Notes under the pieces: generated by a model | What the model was told of the DNA's origin: nothing | The model's database searches: none | What the model saw: the letters and a program-made list of their open reading frames with translations, nothing else | Shown: positions 1-8,870 of the stretch, one piece after another | Numbering within the stretch: the first letter of the stretch is position 1 | Layout: every line of letters begins with the position of its first letter | Position numbers and translations under genes: made by a program | From: UBA11740 sp035635855 | Lineage (GTDB): Bacteria > Acidobacteriota > Blastocatellia > Pyrinomonadales > Pyrinomonadaceae | Length of the DNA stretch: 64,000 bases | Direction: 5' to 3' | NCBI GenBank assembly: GCA_035635855.1 | Contig: DASQAF010000034.1 | Coordinates: 62,001-126,000 of the forward strand

Positions 1-645
1 GGCCTCACTGAGCACGATGTCTCCAGCCGCATGGCCCAACGTGTCCGCAACTGTCTTGAATCGATCCAAAGAGACCAGCAAGACTCCAACCGGCCGATGG
101 CTGCGTTGCGCGCTCGCCAGCGCCTGGGCACAACGATCCGCGAACAGAAGTCGATTGGGAAGATCGGTGAGCCGGTCATAGAAAGCCAGGTGCTCGATCT
201 CGGCCGTCCGCTCCGCTACCAATTCCTCCAGGTGGTTCTCGTACTGCCTCTTTTCAGAAAGCAGTTGATGTTGAGCCTGCGCCCGCCGCACCGCCGCTTG
301 CACATGGCGCAGATCGAGCGGCTTGGTAATGTAATCAAACGCTCCGACGCGCATGGCCTCGATGGCGGAGTCAACGGTTTGCTGTCCGCTAATCATTACC
401 ACGACGGTGTCCGGAGTATCTTTCAAGATCCGCGGAACCAGATCCAGCCCGCTGATTCCTCCCATCTGAATGTCGCTGATCACCAGGTCAAAATTTATCG
501 TCTTTAGAACCTCGAGTGCCTCTTCGGCTGAACTCACGTCGACGCACTCGTATTCAGCCTTTAGCAGCTCACTTAAGAGACTTCGGATCTGATCATCGTC
601 ATCGATGATCAGAATGACTGGCTTTTGTGCGCTGCGCTTTCTCAT
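1..645 (-). CDS. Response regulator with receiver and GGDEF domains (partial, C-terminus outside window)
   Basis: Read on the minus strand from an ATG at 645. Residues about 8-125 are a CheY-like receiver: acidic IIDDDD, phospho-acceptor Asp in VISDIQM, and conserved Lys in ITKPL. A short coiled linker (EELVAERTAEIEHL) follows, then the beginning of a diguanylate cyclase domain (FYDRLTDLPNRLLF, then LDRFKTVADTLGHAAGD). The GGDEF signature itself lies beyond base 1, so cyclase activity cannot be confirmed here. The ATG overlaps the stop of the upstream hybrid kinase (ATGA at 645-642), which implies translational coupling and suggests this protein is the kinase's output. The Asp that usually opens the DLDxFK metal-site motif reads Ser (VSLDRFK). 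Confidence 0.88.
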   Translation of the reverse strand, partial: MRKRSAQKPVILIIDDDDQIRSLLSELLKAEYECVDVSSAEEALEVLKTINFDLVISDIQMGGISGLDLVPRILKDTPDTVVVMISGQQTVDSAIEAMRVGAFDYITKPLDLRHVQAAVRRAQAQHQLLSEKRQYENHLEELVAERTAEIEHLAFYDRLTDLPNRLLFADRCAQALASAQRSHRPVGVLLVSLDRFKTVADTLGHAAGDIVLSEA

Positions 646-3600
646 TTGTTTTCTCTAGACCCGGGAACCCGGCCGTCGGACATTTTCGTCCTTCCATTCG
701 AATCCAGAACATCGCGGACTTTTCTTATCAGACTCGCCGGCGTAAACGGCTTTTGAATGAACTCCACGCTGGAGTCCAGAACGCCGTGGTGCACAATTGA
801 TTCGTCGGTATAACCCGACATAAACACCATCTTCAGCTCCGGGTTTTGTGATTTCAGTCGATCAGCGAGTTCCTTGCCGCTCATCTCAGGCATCACTACA
901 TCCGTGAGCAATAGATCGACTTCCGCCGCACGTTCTTCACAAAAGCGCAGCGCTTCGTCGCCTTTACTGGCTTCCACGACAGAATATCCCGCTTGTTCCA
1001 GGATGCGGCACGCCAGGCCCCGAACTACCTCTTCGTCTTCGACCAGCAGAATTGTCTCAGATCCGCCGCGGGGGGCGACCTCCACAACTTTTTCGGCGGG
1101 CTCGGGGATTTGAGCCGCAACCTGTGGCAGATAGACCTTAAAAGTTGTGCCTTTCCCGAGTTCGCTATAAACCCAGATGTTGCCCCCGCTTTGCTTGACG
1201 ATACCGTACACGGTCGACAATCCCAGGCCGGTTCCTTTGCCTTTTTCTTTAGTCGTAAAGAACGGCTCGAAGATCCGTCGCCGCACCTCCTCGGTCATTC
1301 CCTCTCCGGTATCGCTGACCGCCAGGAGCACATATTTGCCGGACGCTACGTCCAGGTGTTTACTGCCGTACTCCTCCCCCAACTCGACATTCTCAGTCTC
1401 AATCGTCAGATTGCCACCGCGCGGCATTGCGTCGCGAGCGTTCACGATCAAGTTGACCAGCACTTGCTCGACCTGCCCGGGATCGGCCATTACTTTGCCC
1501 ACGTCGGAATCGAGCTTTGCTGTTAACACGATGTCTTCACCAATCAAGCGGCGCAACATCTTGTTCATATCAGAGACTACGCCGTTTAGATTGATGGCCA
1601 CTGGTTGTAGGATCTGTTTTCGTCCGAAAGCCAGCAGTTGCCGCGTAAGATTGGCAGCGCGATCCCCGGCCTTCTTCACTTCTTCCAGATAAGATTTGAT
1701 CGGATGACCGTCTTCCAATCGCTGTAAGGCGAGACTGGCATAACCATTGATGGCGGTAAGCAAGTTGTTAAAGTCGTGCGCCACACCTCCCGCCAACTGG
1801 CCAATCGCTTCCATCTTTTGCGACTGGCGAAGTTGCTCCTCAAGTTGCTTGCGCTCGGTGACATCGCGGGCGATACCTTGCACGCCTACCGGAACGCCGT
1901 TCTGATAGACAAGTTTGGTATTAGCCTCAACGGCGACCCGGTGGCCATCCTTAGCGATGATCTCCATTTCGTAGGCGGTGACTTTTTCTCCGGCAATTTT
2001 TCGGCGCAGCATCTCTCGCGCTTTGGGCAAGTCTTCCGGTGCGACCGTAGCTGCAAGGTTGAGGGCCAGAGATTCTTCGTGTGTGTATCCCGTGATTCGT
2101 TCGCCGGCGCGGTTTATAGACGTGTAGTTACCCTCAAGATCGTGAGAGTAAATGATGTCGTGGGCGTTCTCTACCAGGTCACGATAACGCTCCTCGCTCT
2201 CTCGCAGGTCCGCTTCTGCGCGTTTGCGTTCGCTGATGTCACGGATGTAGCCGGTGAACATTGGCGAGCCTTCCAGTTCAATGCGCGTAATCGCCAGTTC
2301 AACAGGGAACTCAGAACCGTCCGCCGTGATTGCGCTAAGCTCCAGGCGGTTGCCAAGAACCGGGCCTTGACCGGTTGCATGATAGTGGGCCAGTCCGCGG
2401 CGATGCTGTTCTCTAAATCTCGGCGGAATGATCAGGTCCGCCATTTCCTTTCCGATCGCCTCCGCGCGCATAAAGCCAAACGTTCTTTCAGCCGCCGGGT
2501 TCCAATCAACAACCACACCCGCGTGGTCCATAGTGACGATGCAATCAAGAGCGGATTCGAGAATAGCTCTCTTGCGAGCTTCGCTTTCACGCAACGCTTC
2601 TGCGGCGTGCTTGCGCTTAGTGATGTCTTCGACGCTACCCTCGCGACAAATCTCAATGCCGTTTTCATCCCGAATAACACGGCGGTTTAGCGACAGCCAA
2701 ATTCGTTCGCCGTCTTTGCGGTAGGCTTCGAACTCAAAGCCCTCTAAGACCCCGCGCTGTTCTTCCAAGCGAGCGGCCTCTATGCGGGCCTCAGGGTTGA
2801 CGTAGATTTGATGGGTTACATCAGTGACGGTCTCGACGACTTCATCCGCCGATTCATATCCGAGAATCCGCGCCATCGCTGGATTGACCGTAAGGAATCG
2901 CCCATCGAGCGTGGTTTGGAAAATTCCTTCGACGGCATTCTCGAAGATCGAGCGATAATTCTGTTCAGCCTGTTGCACCTGCTTATGGAGCGATGCGGTC
3001 TCCAGAGCAGCCGCCGCGGTGCCGGCGAGAATCGTTAAGGCTTTGATCTGTCCCAGCGTAAAAGGCCGCAGGCGATTAGTCGCGTTCAGATTAATTATGC
3101 CGACTAACTTATTCGCCACATGCATGGGAACAGAGATAGCCGAACGAATCTCGGGTCGCGGCCAGAGCGCGACAAAACGCTCATCATCGATCTCGCCGTT
3201 AAGGAGCAAAGGAGTATGCTCGCGCGCGACCCAACTCGCTATGCTCCCCTGCAGTGGGATGCGCTCACCCAACAGCCGTTCTCTCTTTTCGCCACGCACC
3301 ATTGCCACATAGAGCTCCTGGGCGTCCTCGGTAGGGAGCAGGATGGAAACCTCGTCAGCATCACTCTGCTCCAGGGCGGAATCGGCGAGTTTGCTCAGCA
3401 CAGTTTGGGGATCGAGTGTAAAGGCAATCGTTTGGCACAACCCGTGAATCGCTACGGTTTCGCGTAGTTGCAGGTTTTCAAGACGCAGGTGCCGGACATT
3501 CATGGCGCGCGTCAACACCGGCTGCAGGGTTTGCATTCGGAAGGGCTTGAGCACGTAGTCAAACGCGCCGTGCTTCATGGCGTCGATGGCCGTTTGGATA

Positions 3601-3896
3601 GTGCCCTGGCCGGTCATAATAATACCCACCAGATGCGGATCAATTTCCAGCGCCGATTGCAGCAATGAAATCCCGTCCATCTCCGGCATCATCAGATCGG
3701 TCAGCAGCAGATCAATATTCTTGACCCGCAATTCGGCTAGTGCCTGATGCCCGACACTACAGCCAGTAACTTCAAAACCCTGGCGGGTCAGTGCTTCGAC
3801 CAGAATCTTTCTCAGTTCCGGCTCATCGTCGACAACCAGAATGGTTCCGAGCGGCGAGTTTGCGGGTTTCTCTGGTCCTCGAGCGTGCTCCCTCAT
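642..3896 (-). CDS. Hybrid histidine kinase (REC-GAF-PAS3-HisKA-HATPase-REC)
   Basis: A soluble 1084-residue sensor kinase with receivers at both ends. The N-terminal receiver spans about 18-130, with phospho-acceptor D67 in LLTDLMMPEMDG. A GAF-like domain follows (about 150-300), then three PAS domains (about 313-430, 440-560, 570-690), each ending in a DITKRK/DISERK/DVTERK motif. The H box is GGVAHDFNNLL with H707. The catalytic domain shows LIVNARDAMP (N box), DTGEGM and GKGTGLGLS. The C-terminal receiver has D999. No membrane segment is seen, so the signal is probably cytoplasmic. Its start overlaps the previous kinase's stop (ATGA at 3896-3893) and its stop overlaps the start of the GGDEF regulator. 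The ligand is unknown. Confidence 0.95.
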   Translation of the reverse strand: MREHARGPEKPANSPLGTILVVDDEPELRKILVEALTRQGFEVTGCSVGHQALAELRVKNIDLLLTDLMMPEMDGISLLQSALEIDPHLVGIIMTGQGTIQTAIDAMKHGAFDYVLKPFRMQTLQPVLTRAMNVRHLRLENLQLRETVAIHGLCQTIAFTLDPQTVLSKLADSALEQSDADEVSILLPTEDAQELYVAMVRGEKRERLLGERIPLQGSIASWVAREHTPLLLNGEIDDERFVALWPRPEIRSAISVPMHVANKLVGIINLNATNRLRPFTLGQIKALTILAGTAAAALETASLHKQVQQAEQNYRSIFENAVEGIFQTTLDGRFLTVNPAMARILGYESADEVVETVTDVTHQIYVNPEARIEAARLEEQRGVLEGFEFEAYRKDGERIWLSLNRRVIRDENGIEICREGSVEDITKRKHAAEALRESEARKRAILESALDCIVTMDHAGVVVDWNPAAERTFGFMRAEAIGKEMADLIIPPRFREQHRRGLAHYHATGQGPVLGNRLELSAITADGSEFPVELAITRIELEGSPMFTGYIRDISERKRAEADLRESEERYRDLVENAHDIIYSHDLEGNYTSINRAGERITGYTHEESLALNLAATVAPEDLPKAREMLRRKIAGEKVTAYEMEIIAKDGHRVAVEANTKLVYQNGVPVGVQGIARDVTERKQLEEQLRQSQKMEAIGQLAGGVAHDFNNLLTAINGYASLALQRLEDGHPIKSYLEEVKKAGDRAANLTRQLLAFGRKQILQPVAINLNGVVSDMNKMLRRLIGEDIVLTAKLDSDVGKVMADPGQVEQVLVNLIVNARDAMPRGGNLTIETENVELGEEYGSKHLDVASGKYVLLAVSDTGEGMTEEVRRRIFEPFFTTKEKGKGTGLGLSTVYGIVKQSGGNIWVYSELGKGTTFKVYLPQVAAQIPEPAEKVVEVAPRGGSETILLVEDEEVVRGLACRILEQAGYSVVEASKGDEALRFCEERAAEVDLLLTDVVMPEMSGKELADRLKSQNPELKMVFMSGYTDESIVHHGVLDSSVEFIQKPFTPASLIRKVRDVLDSNGRTKMSDGRVPGSRENK

Positions 3897-5830
3897 ACTC
3901 CGTCTTCTCCCGTATCAGTTGCCGGCAAAGTAATCCGCACGGTGGCCCCCTTCCCCGGGGCAGTTTCAATCTCGATTATGCCGTGGTGTGATTCGACGGT
4001 TCGGCGACAGATGGCAAGGCCAAGTCCAGTACCCTTGCCCTCGGGCTTAGTGGTAAAGAAAGGTTCCCAAAGCTTCGACAAATCCCCCGCTTGAACACCG
4101 GTTCCAGTATCCGAAAATTCGACAACAATCGCTGATCGGGCATCGAGAACGCCGGAGAACGCCCGCAGTGTGAGGGTGCCTCCTTGCGGCATCGCGTCGC
4201 TCGCATTCGTTATCAGGTTCAGGAATACTTGCCGCAACTGTTGCCGGTCTGCGTAAACGCTGGCCAGTTCGCTCGCAAATTCCTGCACCACATCGACCTT
4301 GTGACTGCGCAGATAGTGCTCAATAAAGTCAAGACAGTTCACTAACTCTTCGCGCAGGTCGAGGGTGGAAATCTCTGGTTGGCTGCGTCTGCTAAAGCTG
4401 AGCAGATTCGCTACCAATGTGGCCATCCGCTCGATTTCCTGAGAAATGACTTTTAAAGAGTCGAATTTTGGGTCACCGGGCGACAAGTCTTCTATCAATG
4501 CTTCAGCGCGTAACGCTACGGTCGCCAGAGGGTTGTTCAACTCGTGAGCGACGCTCGCCGCCAACTCGCCCATCGTGGCCAGCTTTGAGGCCTGCCAGAG
4601 CTGTTGCGTCATTGACGCCAGCTCCTGCGTCTTGGTTTGGAGTTCAGCAAACGTTCCCTCAAGATGTTGGTTGGTCCGCCGCAAGACCTCCTCGGCCAAC
4701 TTACGATCGGTTATATCGCGGACGTTGCACTGGATTACGCGGCTGCCCGCGAGATAGGAGTTGCTCACAAATTCCACCTGTCTTATGTGTCCTTCGCGAC
4801 TTTCGAGCGGCAGGTTTTCGTAGCGAATGTATCCTCGCTCCCGCAATTCCGCGAAAGCGACCTTGGAAGCGACGATGTCTTTAAAAGGGCCTATCTCCCA
4901 GAGTTGCTTGCCTGTAAGCTCCTCTTTGGAAAAGCCCAACATCTCGATGAGATAGGGGTTTACGTCAGCAATCTGCCCGGTGTCCGCGTCGAGAATAAGA
5001 ATGCCGTCTTTCGCGGATTCAAAGAGCCGCCGATAGCGAAGCTCGGAAGCCTGTAGTGCTTCCTGCGCAAGAGTCCTCTCAGTAATGTCGTGTTTTATAG
5101 CAACAAAATGAGTGAGCTTTCCAGAGTTGTCATGAATCGGCGTGATGGTCATATCTTCATGATTGAAGGTGCCGTCCTTGCGACGGTTAATCAGGGTGTT
5201 ATGCCAGATTTTGCCGGCAAGTATTGTGTTCCACATGTCTTGATAAAAGGCCTGGTCCTGTTTCTCCGAATTGAGAAATCTGGGGTTCCTGCCCAGGACC
5301 TCGTCTTTGGAGTGACCGCTGGTTTCAGTAAAAGCATAGTTGACCCAGATGATCGCGCCTTTTTCATCCGTGATCATGATAGCGTTCGCGGCAGATTCCA
5401 TGGCCACACTTTGCAGATGCAACTGCTTTTCGGCTTCTCGGCGCGCGCGACGGTTTTCCGCCTCCTGCAGTTCTCGTTCGATGGTTGGGACCAGGCGCAC
5501 CAGATTATTTTTCATCAGATAATCGTGCGCTCCAGCGCGCATGGCCTCGACCGCCACTGATTCTCCGATTGTGCCTGAAATGATGATGAACGGAATATCC
5601 AGTCCCATTTCTCTCACCACCGCCAAAGCTCCCAACGCGTTGAATTGAGGCATCGAGTAATCACAAAGAATGACGTTCCACTGATCCGTTTCGAGCGCGG
5701 CCTTCATCGCCTCAGCTGTCTCCACACGTTCTGAGGCGAGGTCATAGTCGGCCAGCGACAGATGGCGCGTGAGCAACTGCGCGTCCTGTTCTGAATCTTC
5801 GACGTGTAAGACCCTTAGAGCTCTATTCAT
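3893..5830 (-). CDS. Histidine kinase with N-terminal receiver and two PAS domains
   Basis: 645 residues. The N-terminal receiver (1-125) carries D57 in ILCDYSMP. PAS domains lie at about 140-255 and 263-380. HisKA has H429 in ASVAHELNNPLA, and the HATPase shows LITNASDAMP, DTGTGV and GKGTGLGLA. There is no transmembrane segment. The receiver is a close paralogue of the receiver in the kinase ending at 6291. The second PAS is a close paralogue of a PAS in the membrane kinase at 8863-11526, so the protein looks like a recombinant of neighbouring kinase genes. It lies 117 bases downstream of a small response regulator and overlaps the next kinase by 4 bases. Confidence 0.95.
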   Translation of the reverse strand: MNRALRVLHVEDSEQDAQLLTRHLSLADYDLASERVETAEAMKAALETDQWNVILCDYSMPQFNALGALAVVREMGLDIPFIIISGTIGESVAVEAMRAGAHDYLMKNNLVRLVPTIERELQEAENRRARREAEKQLHLQSVAMESAANAIMITDEKGAIIWVNYAFTETSGHSKDEVLGRNPRFLNSEKQDQAFYQDMWNTILAGKIWHNTLINRRKDGTFNHEDMTITPIHDNSGKLTHFVAIKHDITERTLAQEALQASELRYRRLFESAKDGILILDADTGQIADVNPYLIEMLGFSKEELTGKQLWEIGPFKDIVASKVAFAELRERGYIRYENLPLESREGHIRQVEFVSNSYLAGSRVIQCNVRDITDRKLAEEVLRRTNQHLEGTFAELQTKTQELASMTQQLWQASKLATMGELAASVAHELNNPLATVALRAEALIEDLSPGDPKFDSLKVISQEIERMATLVANLLSFSRRSQPEISTLDLREELVNCLDFIEHYLRSHKVDVVQEFASELASVYADRQQLRQVFLNLITNASDAMPQGGTLTLRAFSGVLDARSAIVVEFSDTGTGVQAGDLSKLWEPFFTTKPEGKGTGLGLAICRRTVESHHGIIEIETAPGKGATVRITLPATDTGEDGV

Positions 5831-5947
5831 GATCAGATTTGCTTAGTTGCCGTAACTGGTTATCAGGCGCAAAAAAGCAGCCGAAGGCCGGCATGCCGCT
5901 AAGCTTCATCGATAACCACACGACGGACCGTAATTATTCTTTGCCTC

Positions 5948-6319
5948 CTACTTTAACAAGGCGCGCTGAATCGCTCTCATTAGCTCCTGGTTATCAACCG
6001 GCTTTTGGAAAAACGCTTCGGCGCCGGCGTCCAACGCCCGTTGTTCGTTGGTCTTCGGATCGCTGGCGCTGACTACAATTACTGGTGTACAAGCCAGCGA
6101 AGCGATGTTCTTCATCCGTTCGAGGACCACGAATCCGCCGCCGCCAGGCAAGCCGAGATCGAGCAAGATCAAATCCGGCGACTCTTTCTTCGCGATACTC
6201 AGGGCCATGATGGCGTCTGAAGCAAACGCCGTTTCGTATTCGCTCGCCCTCAGGCGCACGTTGAGGCCACGTCGGAGGTCCGCGTCGTCCTCAATGATTA
6301 AGATTTTGTTCCCCTTCAA
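5948..6319 (-). CDS. Single-domain response regulator (CheY-like)
   Basis: A stand-alone receiver: KILIIEDDADLRRG supplies the acidic pocket, LILLDLGLPGGGG the phospho-acceptor Asp, VVSAS the conserved Ser, and FFQKPV the Lys. There is no output domain, so it probably acts as a phosphate shuttle among the neighbouring kinases. The start chosen is a TTG at 6319, preceded by a GAAAGGAA-type ribosome site, giving about 123 residues and a 29-base overlap with the upstream kinase. An in-frame ATG at 6415 would add 32 low-complexity residues lying inside the kinase gene, which is less likely. The start remains uncertain. Confidence 0.85.
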   Translation of the reverse strand: MKGNKILIIEDDADLRRGLNVRLRASEYETAFASDAIMALSIAKKESPDLILLDLGLPGGGGFVVLERMKNIASLACTPVIVVSASDPKTNEQRALDAGAEAFFQKPVDNQELMRAIQRALLK

Positions 6320-8423
6320 AATTTGTGGTTCCTTTCTGGATAGTTCTGATGGGCACTGTGAAGAAGACCGTGGCGCCTTCGCCTTCTTTGCTTTCGACCC
6401 AAATCCTGCCGCCATGCAATTCGACCAAATGCTGGCAAATGTGCAGCCCCAGGCCTAAACCTTTCCGGCTCGATTCCAAAGTGTTTGGTGATTGATACAG
6501 TCGATCAAAAATCTTCGGCAACGAGTCCGCGCTAATTCCACATCCGGTGTCGGCCACGGCGATGCGCACAAATTCGTCGTCCTCATCTCTGCGGCTGCTA
6601 ACGGAAATTGCGCCGCGGGTGGTGAATTTCAGCGCATTGTCGAGCAGATTTGAAAAAACTTGCCCCATGCGATTTGGGTCGGCCAGAACCAGCGGCAGCT
6701 CAGACGGACAAGTGATCCGAAAATCAATTCCTTTCTCTGCCGCGCGCCGTTCGTATGTTTTAGTCAAGGGATCGAAGAGATCGCAGAGCGAAGTCGGCTG
6801 CGGCTCAATCGTGAGCTTCCCGGCTTGCGCGCGCGTTACTTCCAACAGGTCGCCAATCATCTCGCGAAGCTGCAGCGAGTTTCTCAAGACTATTTCCAGG
6901 TATTCCCGCGGTTCGCTACCAAGCTCTCCCGCCAGTCCGTCCAGCAGGATAGTAGTGAATTGATGGATCGCAGAGAGCGGCGATCGCAGTTCGTGTGATA
7001 CGTGCGAGATGAACTGATCTTTCATCTCGAGTTGCTCGCGGCCAGTTCTATCCAACTCTGCCGCGTTCCGCAGCAAACGCTCAGAGAGCTCCGCATTCTC
7101 GTAGGCAATGGCCGCCTGGGCGGCGAGCGTGCTGGCCATTCGCTCATCTTCTTCGGTGAAATCGCCGCCGTCTTCCTTTTCCAACAGCACCAGCCAGCCG
7201 TAAACTTCGGTGGCGGACATCAACGGCGCGCCCAGGAACGATCTAATGGACGAGTTATCCGGAGAGAGTCTTTCGAGGTCCAGCTTCTCCGCTTGATTGA
7301 TTCGCACAACCTTCCGATCGTTGATGATGGTCTCGAGCACTGAATGATGAACCGGCGGGCGGTCATGCACGATTGGTTTAGCGTCCTTGATACCGTTAAT
7401 CAGAACATGCTTCAGCTCATCGCCATTGTCCGAAAGAATTCCCAGCATGGATTTGCGCGCGCCGATGATGCGTCGGGCTGTCGAACAAAACCGGCTGAGA
7501 AGTTGTTTGGCATCGCGCTCAGAGCCCAGTTCCATTCCCAGCTCGACCAGCGCCGTAAGTGTCAACCCAGTCGCCTGCAATGCCTCTTGGCGGGCTTCCC
7601 CAGCCTGGTTCGCGTTCTCGAGTTGGAGGTTTTTTTCCTGCAGTTCCTGTTCGAAGCGCTTGCGCTCAGTCACATCGCGCGCGGCTCCGAAAACTCCCTG
7701 AAGCTGGCCCGATTGATCGTTGAAGGTAGTCGCGTTATAGCTGACGACGGTTTCGTCGCCGTCCTTTGAACGCACGATCAGTTCGTAGTTGGCTACTCGC
7801 CCGTCGCGCAAAACCAAACTAATGCCGTCTTCGGCTCGTGCAGGATGCGTGAAGTGCTGTTTGAATGGCGTGCCGATCAGTTCCTCCCGCGAGTGACCGC
7901 TGAGGCTTTCCATCTGCTGGTTTACGTCCGTTATTATCCCCAGTGGATCGGTGGTCATCAGCGCATCAATGTTCGATTCCATCAACAAACGCGTGTAAAG
8001 CCGTGAACCGCGCAACTGCTCCTCGGCCTGTCGTCGCGCGCGACGGTTTTCCGCCTCGTGCAGCTCACGCTCGATGGTTGGGACCAGCCGCACGAGATTA
8101 TCTTTCATCAAGTAATCATGAGCGCCCGCACGCATCGCTTCGACCGCCGCCTCCTCGCCGACCGTGCCAGAAATAATGATGAACGGAAGGTCTACCTTCA
8201 TCTCTTTCACCAGCGCCAGCGCTGAGAGCGCGTTGAAGTGAGGCATCGAGTAGTCGCAGAGAATGACATCGCACGCCTTTGCCTCTAGGGCGGCCCTCAT
8301 TGCTTCCGGCCTTTCGACACGTTCGGAGATCAATTCATAGCCGGCGCGCGACAGGTGGCGCGTGAGCAACGCCGCGTCCCGCTCCGAGTCTTCGACGTGT
8401 AATACTCGCAAGGTCTTATTCAT
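6291..8423 (-). CDS. Histidine kinase (REC-PAS-GAF-HisKA-HATPase)
   Basis: 710 residues, soluble. Receiver 1-125 has D57 in ILCDYSMP. A PAS domain at about 140-258 ends in ARDVTERK. After a coiled linker, a GAF domain covers about 285-445. HisKA contains H477 in SHVSHELRSPLSA. The ATPase shows LLDNALKF, DTGCGI and a glycine-rich GLGLGLHI box. The HELRSP H box and LLDNALKF N box are of the common phosphotransfer class, unlike the HDFNN type of the first hybrid kinase. The receiver closely matches the one at 3893-5830. It begins 12 bases after the small regulator ending at 8436, consistent with one operon. Confidence 0.95.
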   Translation of the reverse strand: MNKTLRVLHVEDSERDAALLTRHLSRAGYELISERVERPEAMRAALEAKACDVILCDYSMPHFNALSALALVKEMKVDLPFIIISGTVGEEAAVEAMRAGAHDYLMKDNLVRLVPTIERELHEAENRRARRQAEEQLRGSRLYTRLLMESNIDALMTTDPLGIITDVNQQMESLSGHSREELIGTPFKQHFTHPARAEDGISLVLRDGRVANYELIVRSKDGDETVVSYNATTFNDQSGQLQGVFGAARDVTERKRFEQELQEKNLQLENANQAGEARQEALQATGLTLTALVELGMELGSERDAKQLLSRFCSTARRIIGARKSMLGILSDNGDELKHVLINGIKDAKPIVHDRPPVHHSVLETIINDRKVVRINQAEKLDLERLSPDNSSIRSFLGAPLMSATEVYGWLVLLEKEDGGDFTEEDERMASTLAAQAAIAYENAELSERLLRNAAELDRTGREQLEMKDQFISHVSHELRSPLSAIHQFTTILLDGLAGELGSEPREYLEIVLRNSLQLREMIGDLLEVTRAQAGKLTIEPQPTSLCDLFDPLTKTYERRAAEKGIDFRITCPSELPLVLADPNRMGQVFSNLLDNALKFTTRGAISVSSRRDEDDEFVRIAVADTGCGISADSLPKIFDRLYQSPNTLESSRKGLGLGLHICQHLVELHGGRIWVESKEGEGATVFFTVPIRTIQKGTTNFEGEQNLNH

Positions 8424-8435
8424 CCGCGAATGTTC

Positions 8436-8870
8436 TCAGTCAGGCACAATCTCATTCAGCACCAGCCAGTACAAGCCCAACTGTTTGGTGGCTTCGAGGA
8501 ACTGCTCGAACTCAACGGGCTTGCGCACGTAGCTGTTGGCGCCCAGTTCGTAACTCTTAAGCATGTCTTCCTCTTCACTTGAGGAAGTGAAGACCACGAC
8601 CGGAAGGCGCCTGGTGCTTTCAGTGGCGCGCAAGCGGCGTAAGACCTCAAGGCCGTTCAACTTGGGCAGCTTCAAGTCCAGCAGCACCAGCTGGGGCATC
8701 ACCTTCTCCGACTCGCCTGAAGCCGCTTCGCGGAAGAAATAGTCAAGCGCCTCAACTCCATCGTGCGCGACAATTACGTCGTTGACGATGTTGCTCTTTT
8801 TTAGGGCCCGGAGCGTTAAGGCTTCATCTCTCGGATTGTCTTCAACCAGTAGTATCACTTTGTTATGCAT
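8436..8870 (-). CDS. Rcp1-like single-domain response regulator
   Basis: 144 residues forming one receiver: VILLVEDNPRDE, phospho-acceptor D65 in LVLLDLKLPKLNG, VVVFTSSSEEED and YVRKPVEF. The extended loop after helix 2 (FFREAASGESEKV) and the C-terminal LGLYWLVLNE are typical of regulators partnered with phytochrome-like or PAS kinases. It overlaps the 3' end of the membrane kinase by 8 bases, so the two are probably translationally coupled and are likely cognates. It has no DNA-binding output, so it presumably relays phosphate or controls a partner protein. Confidence 0.93.
   Translation of the reverse strand: MHNKVILLVEDNPRDEALTLRALKKSNIVNDVIVAHDGVEALDYFFREAASGESEKVMPQLVLLDLKLPKLNGLEVLRRLRATESTRRLPVVVFTSSSEEEDMLKSYELGANSYVRKPVEFEQFLEATKQLGLYWLVLNEIVPD

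Noticed and set aside
1177..3668. Many plus-strand frames opposite the first hybrid kinase
   Set aside because: They mirror a well-supported kinase; no domains, and composition follows the antisense of the real gene. The same reasoning removed opposite-strand frames over the other kinases, topA, aspS and asnB.
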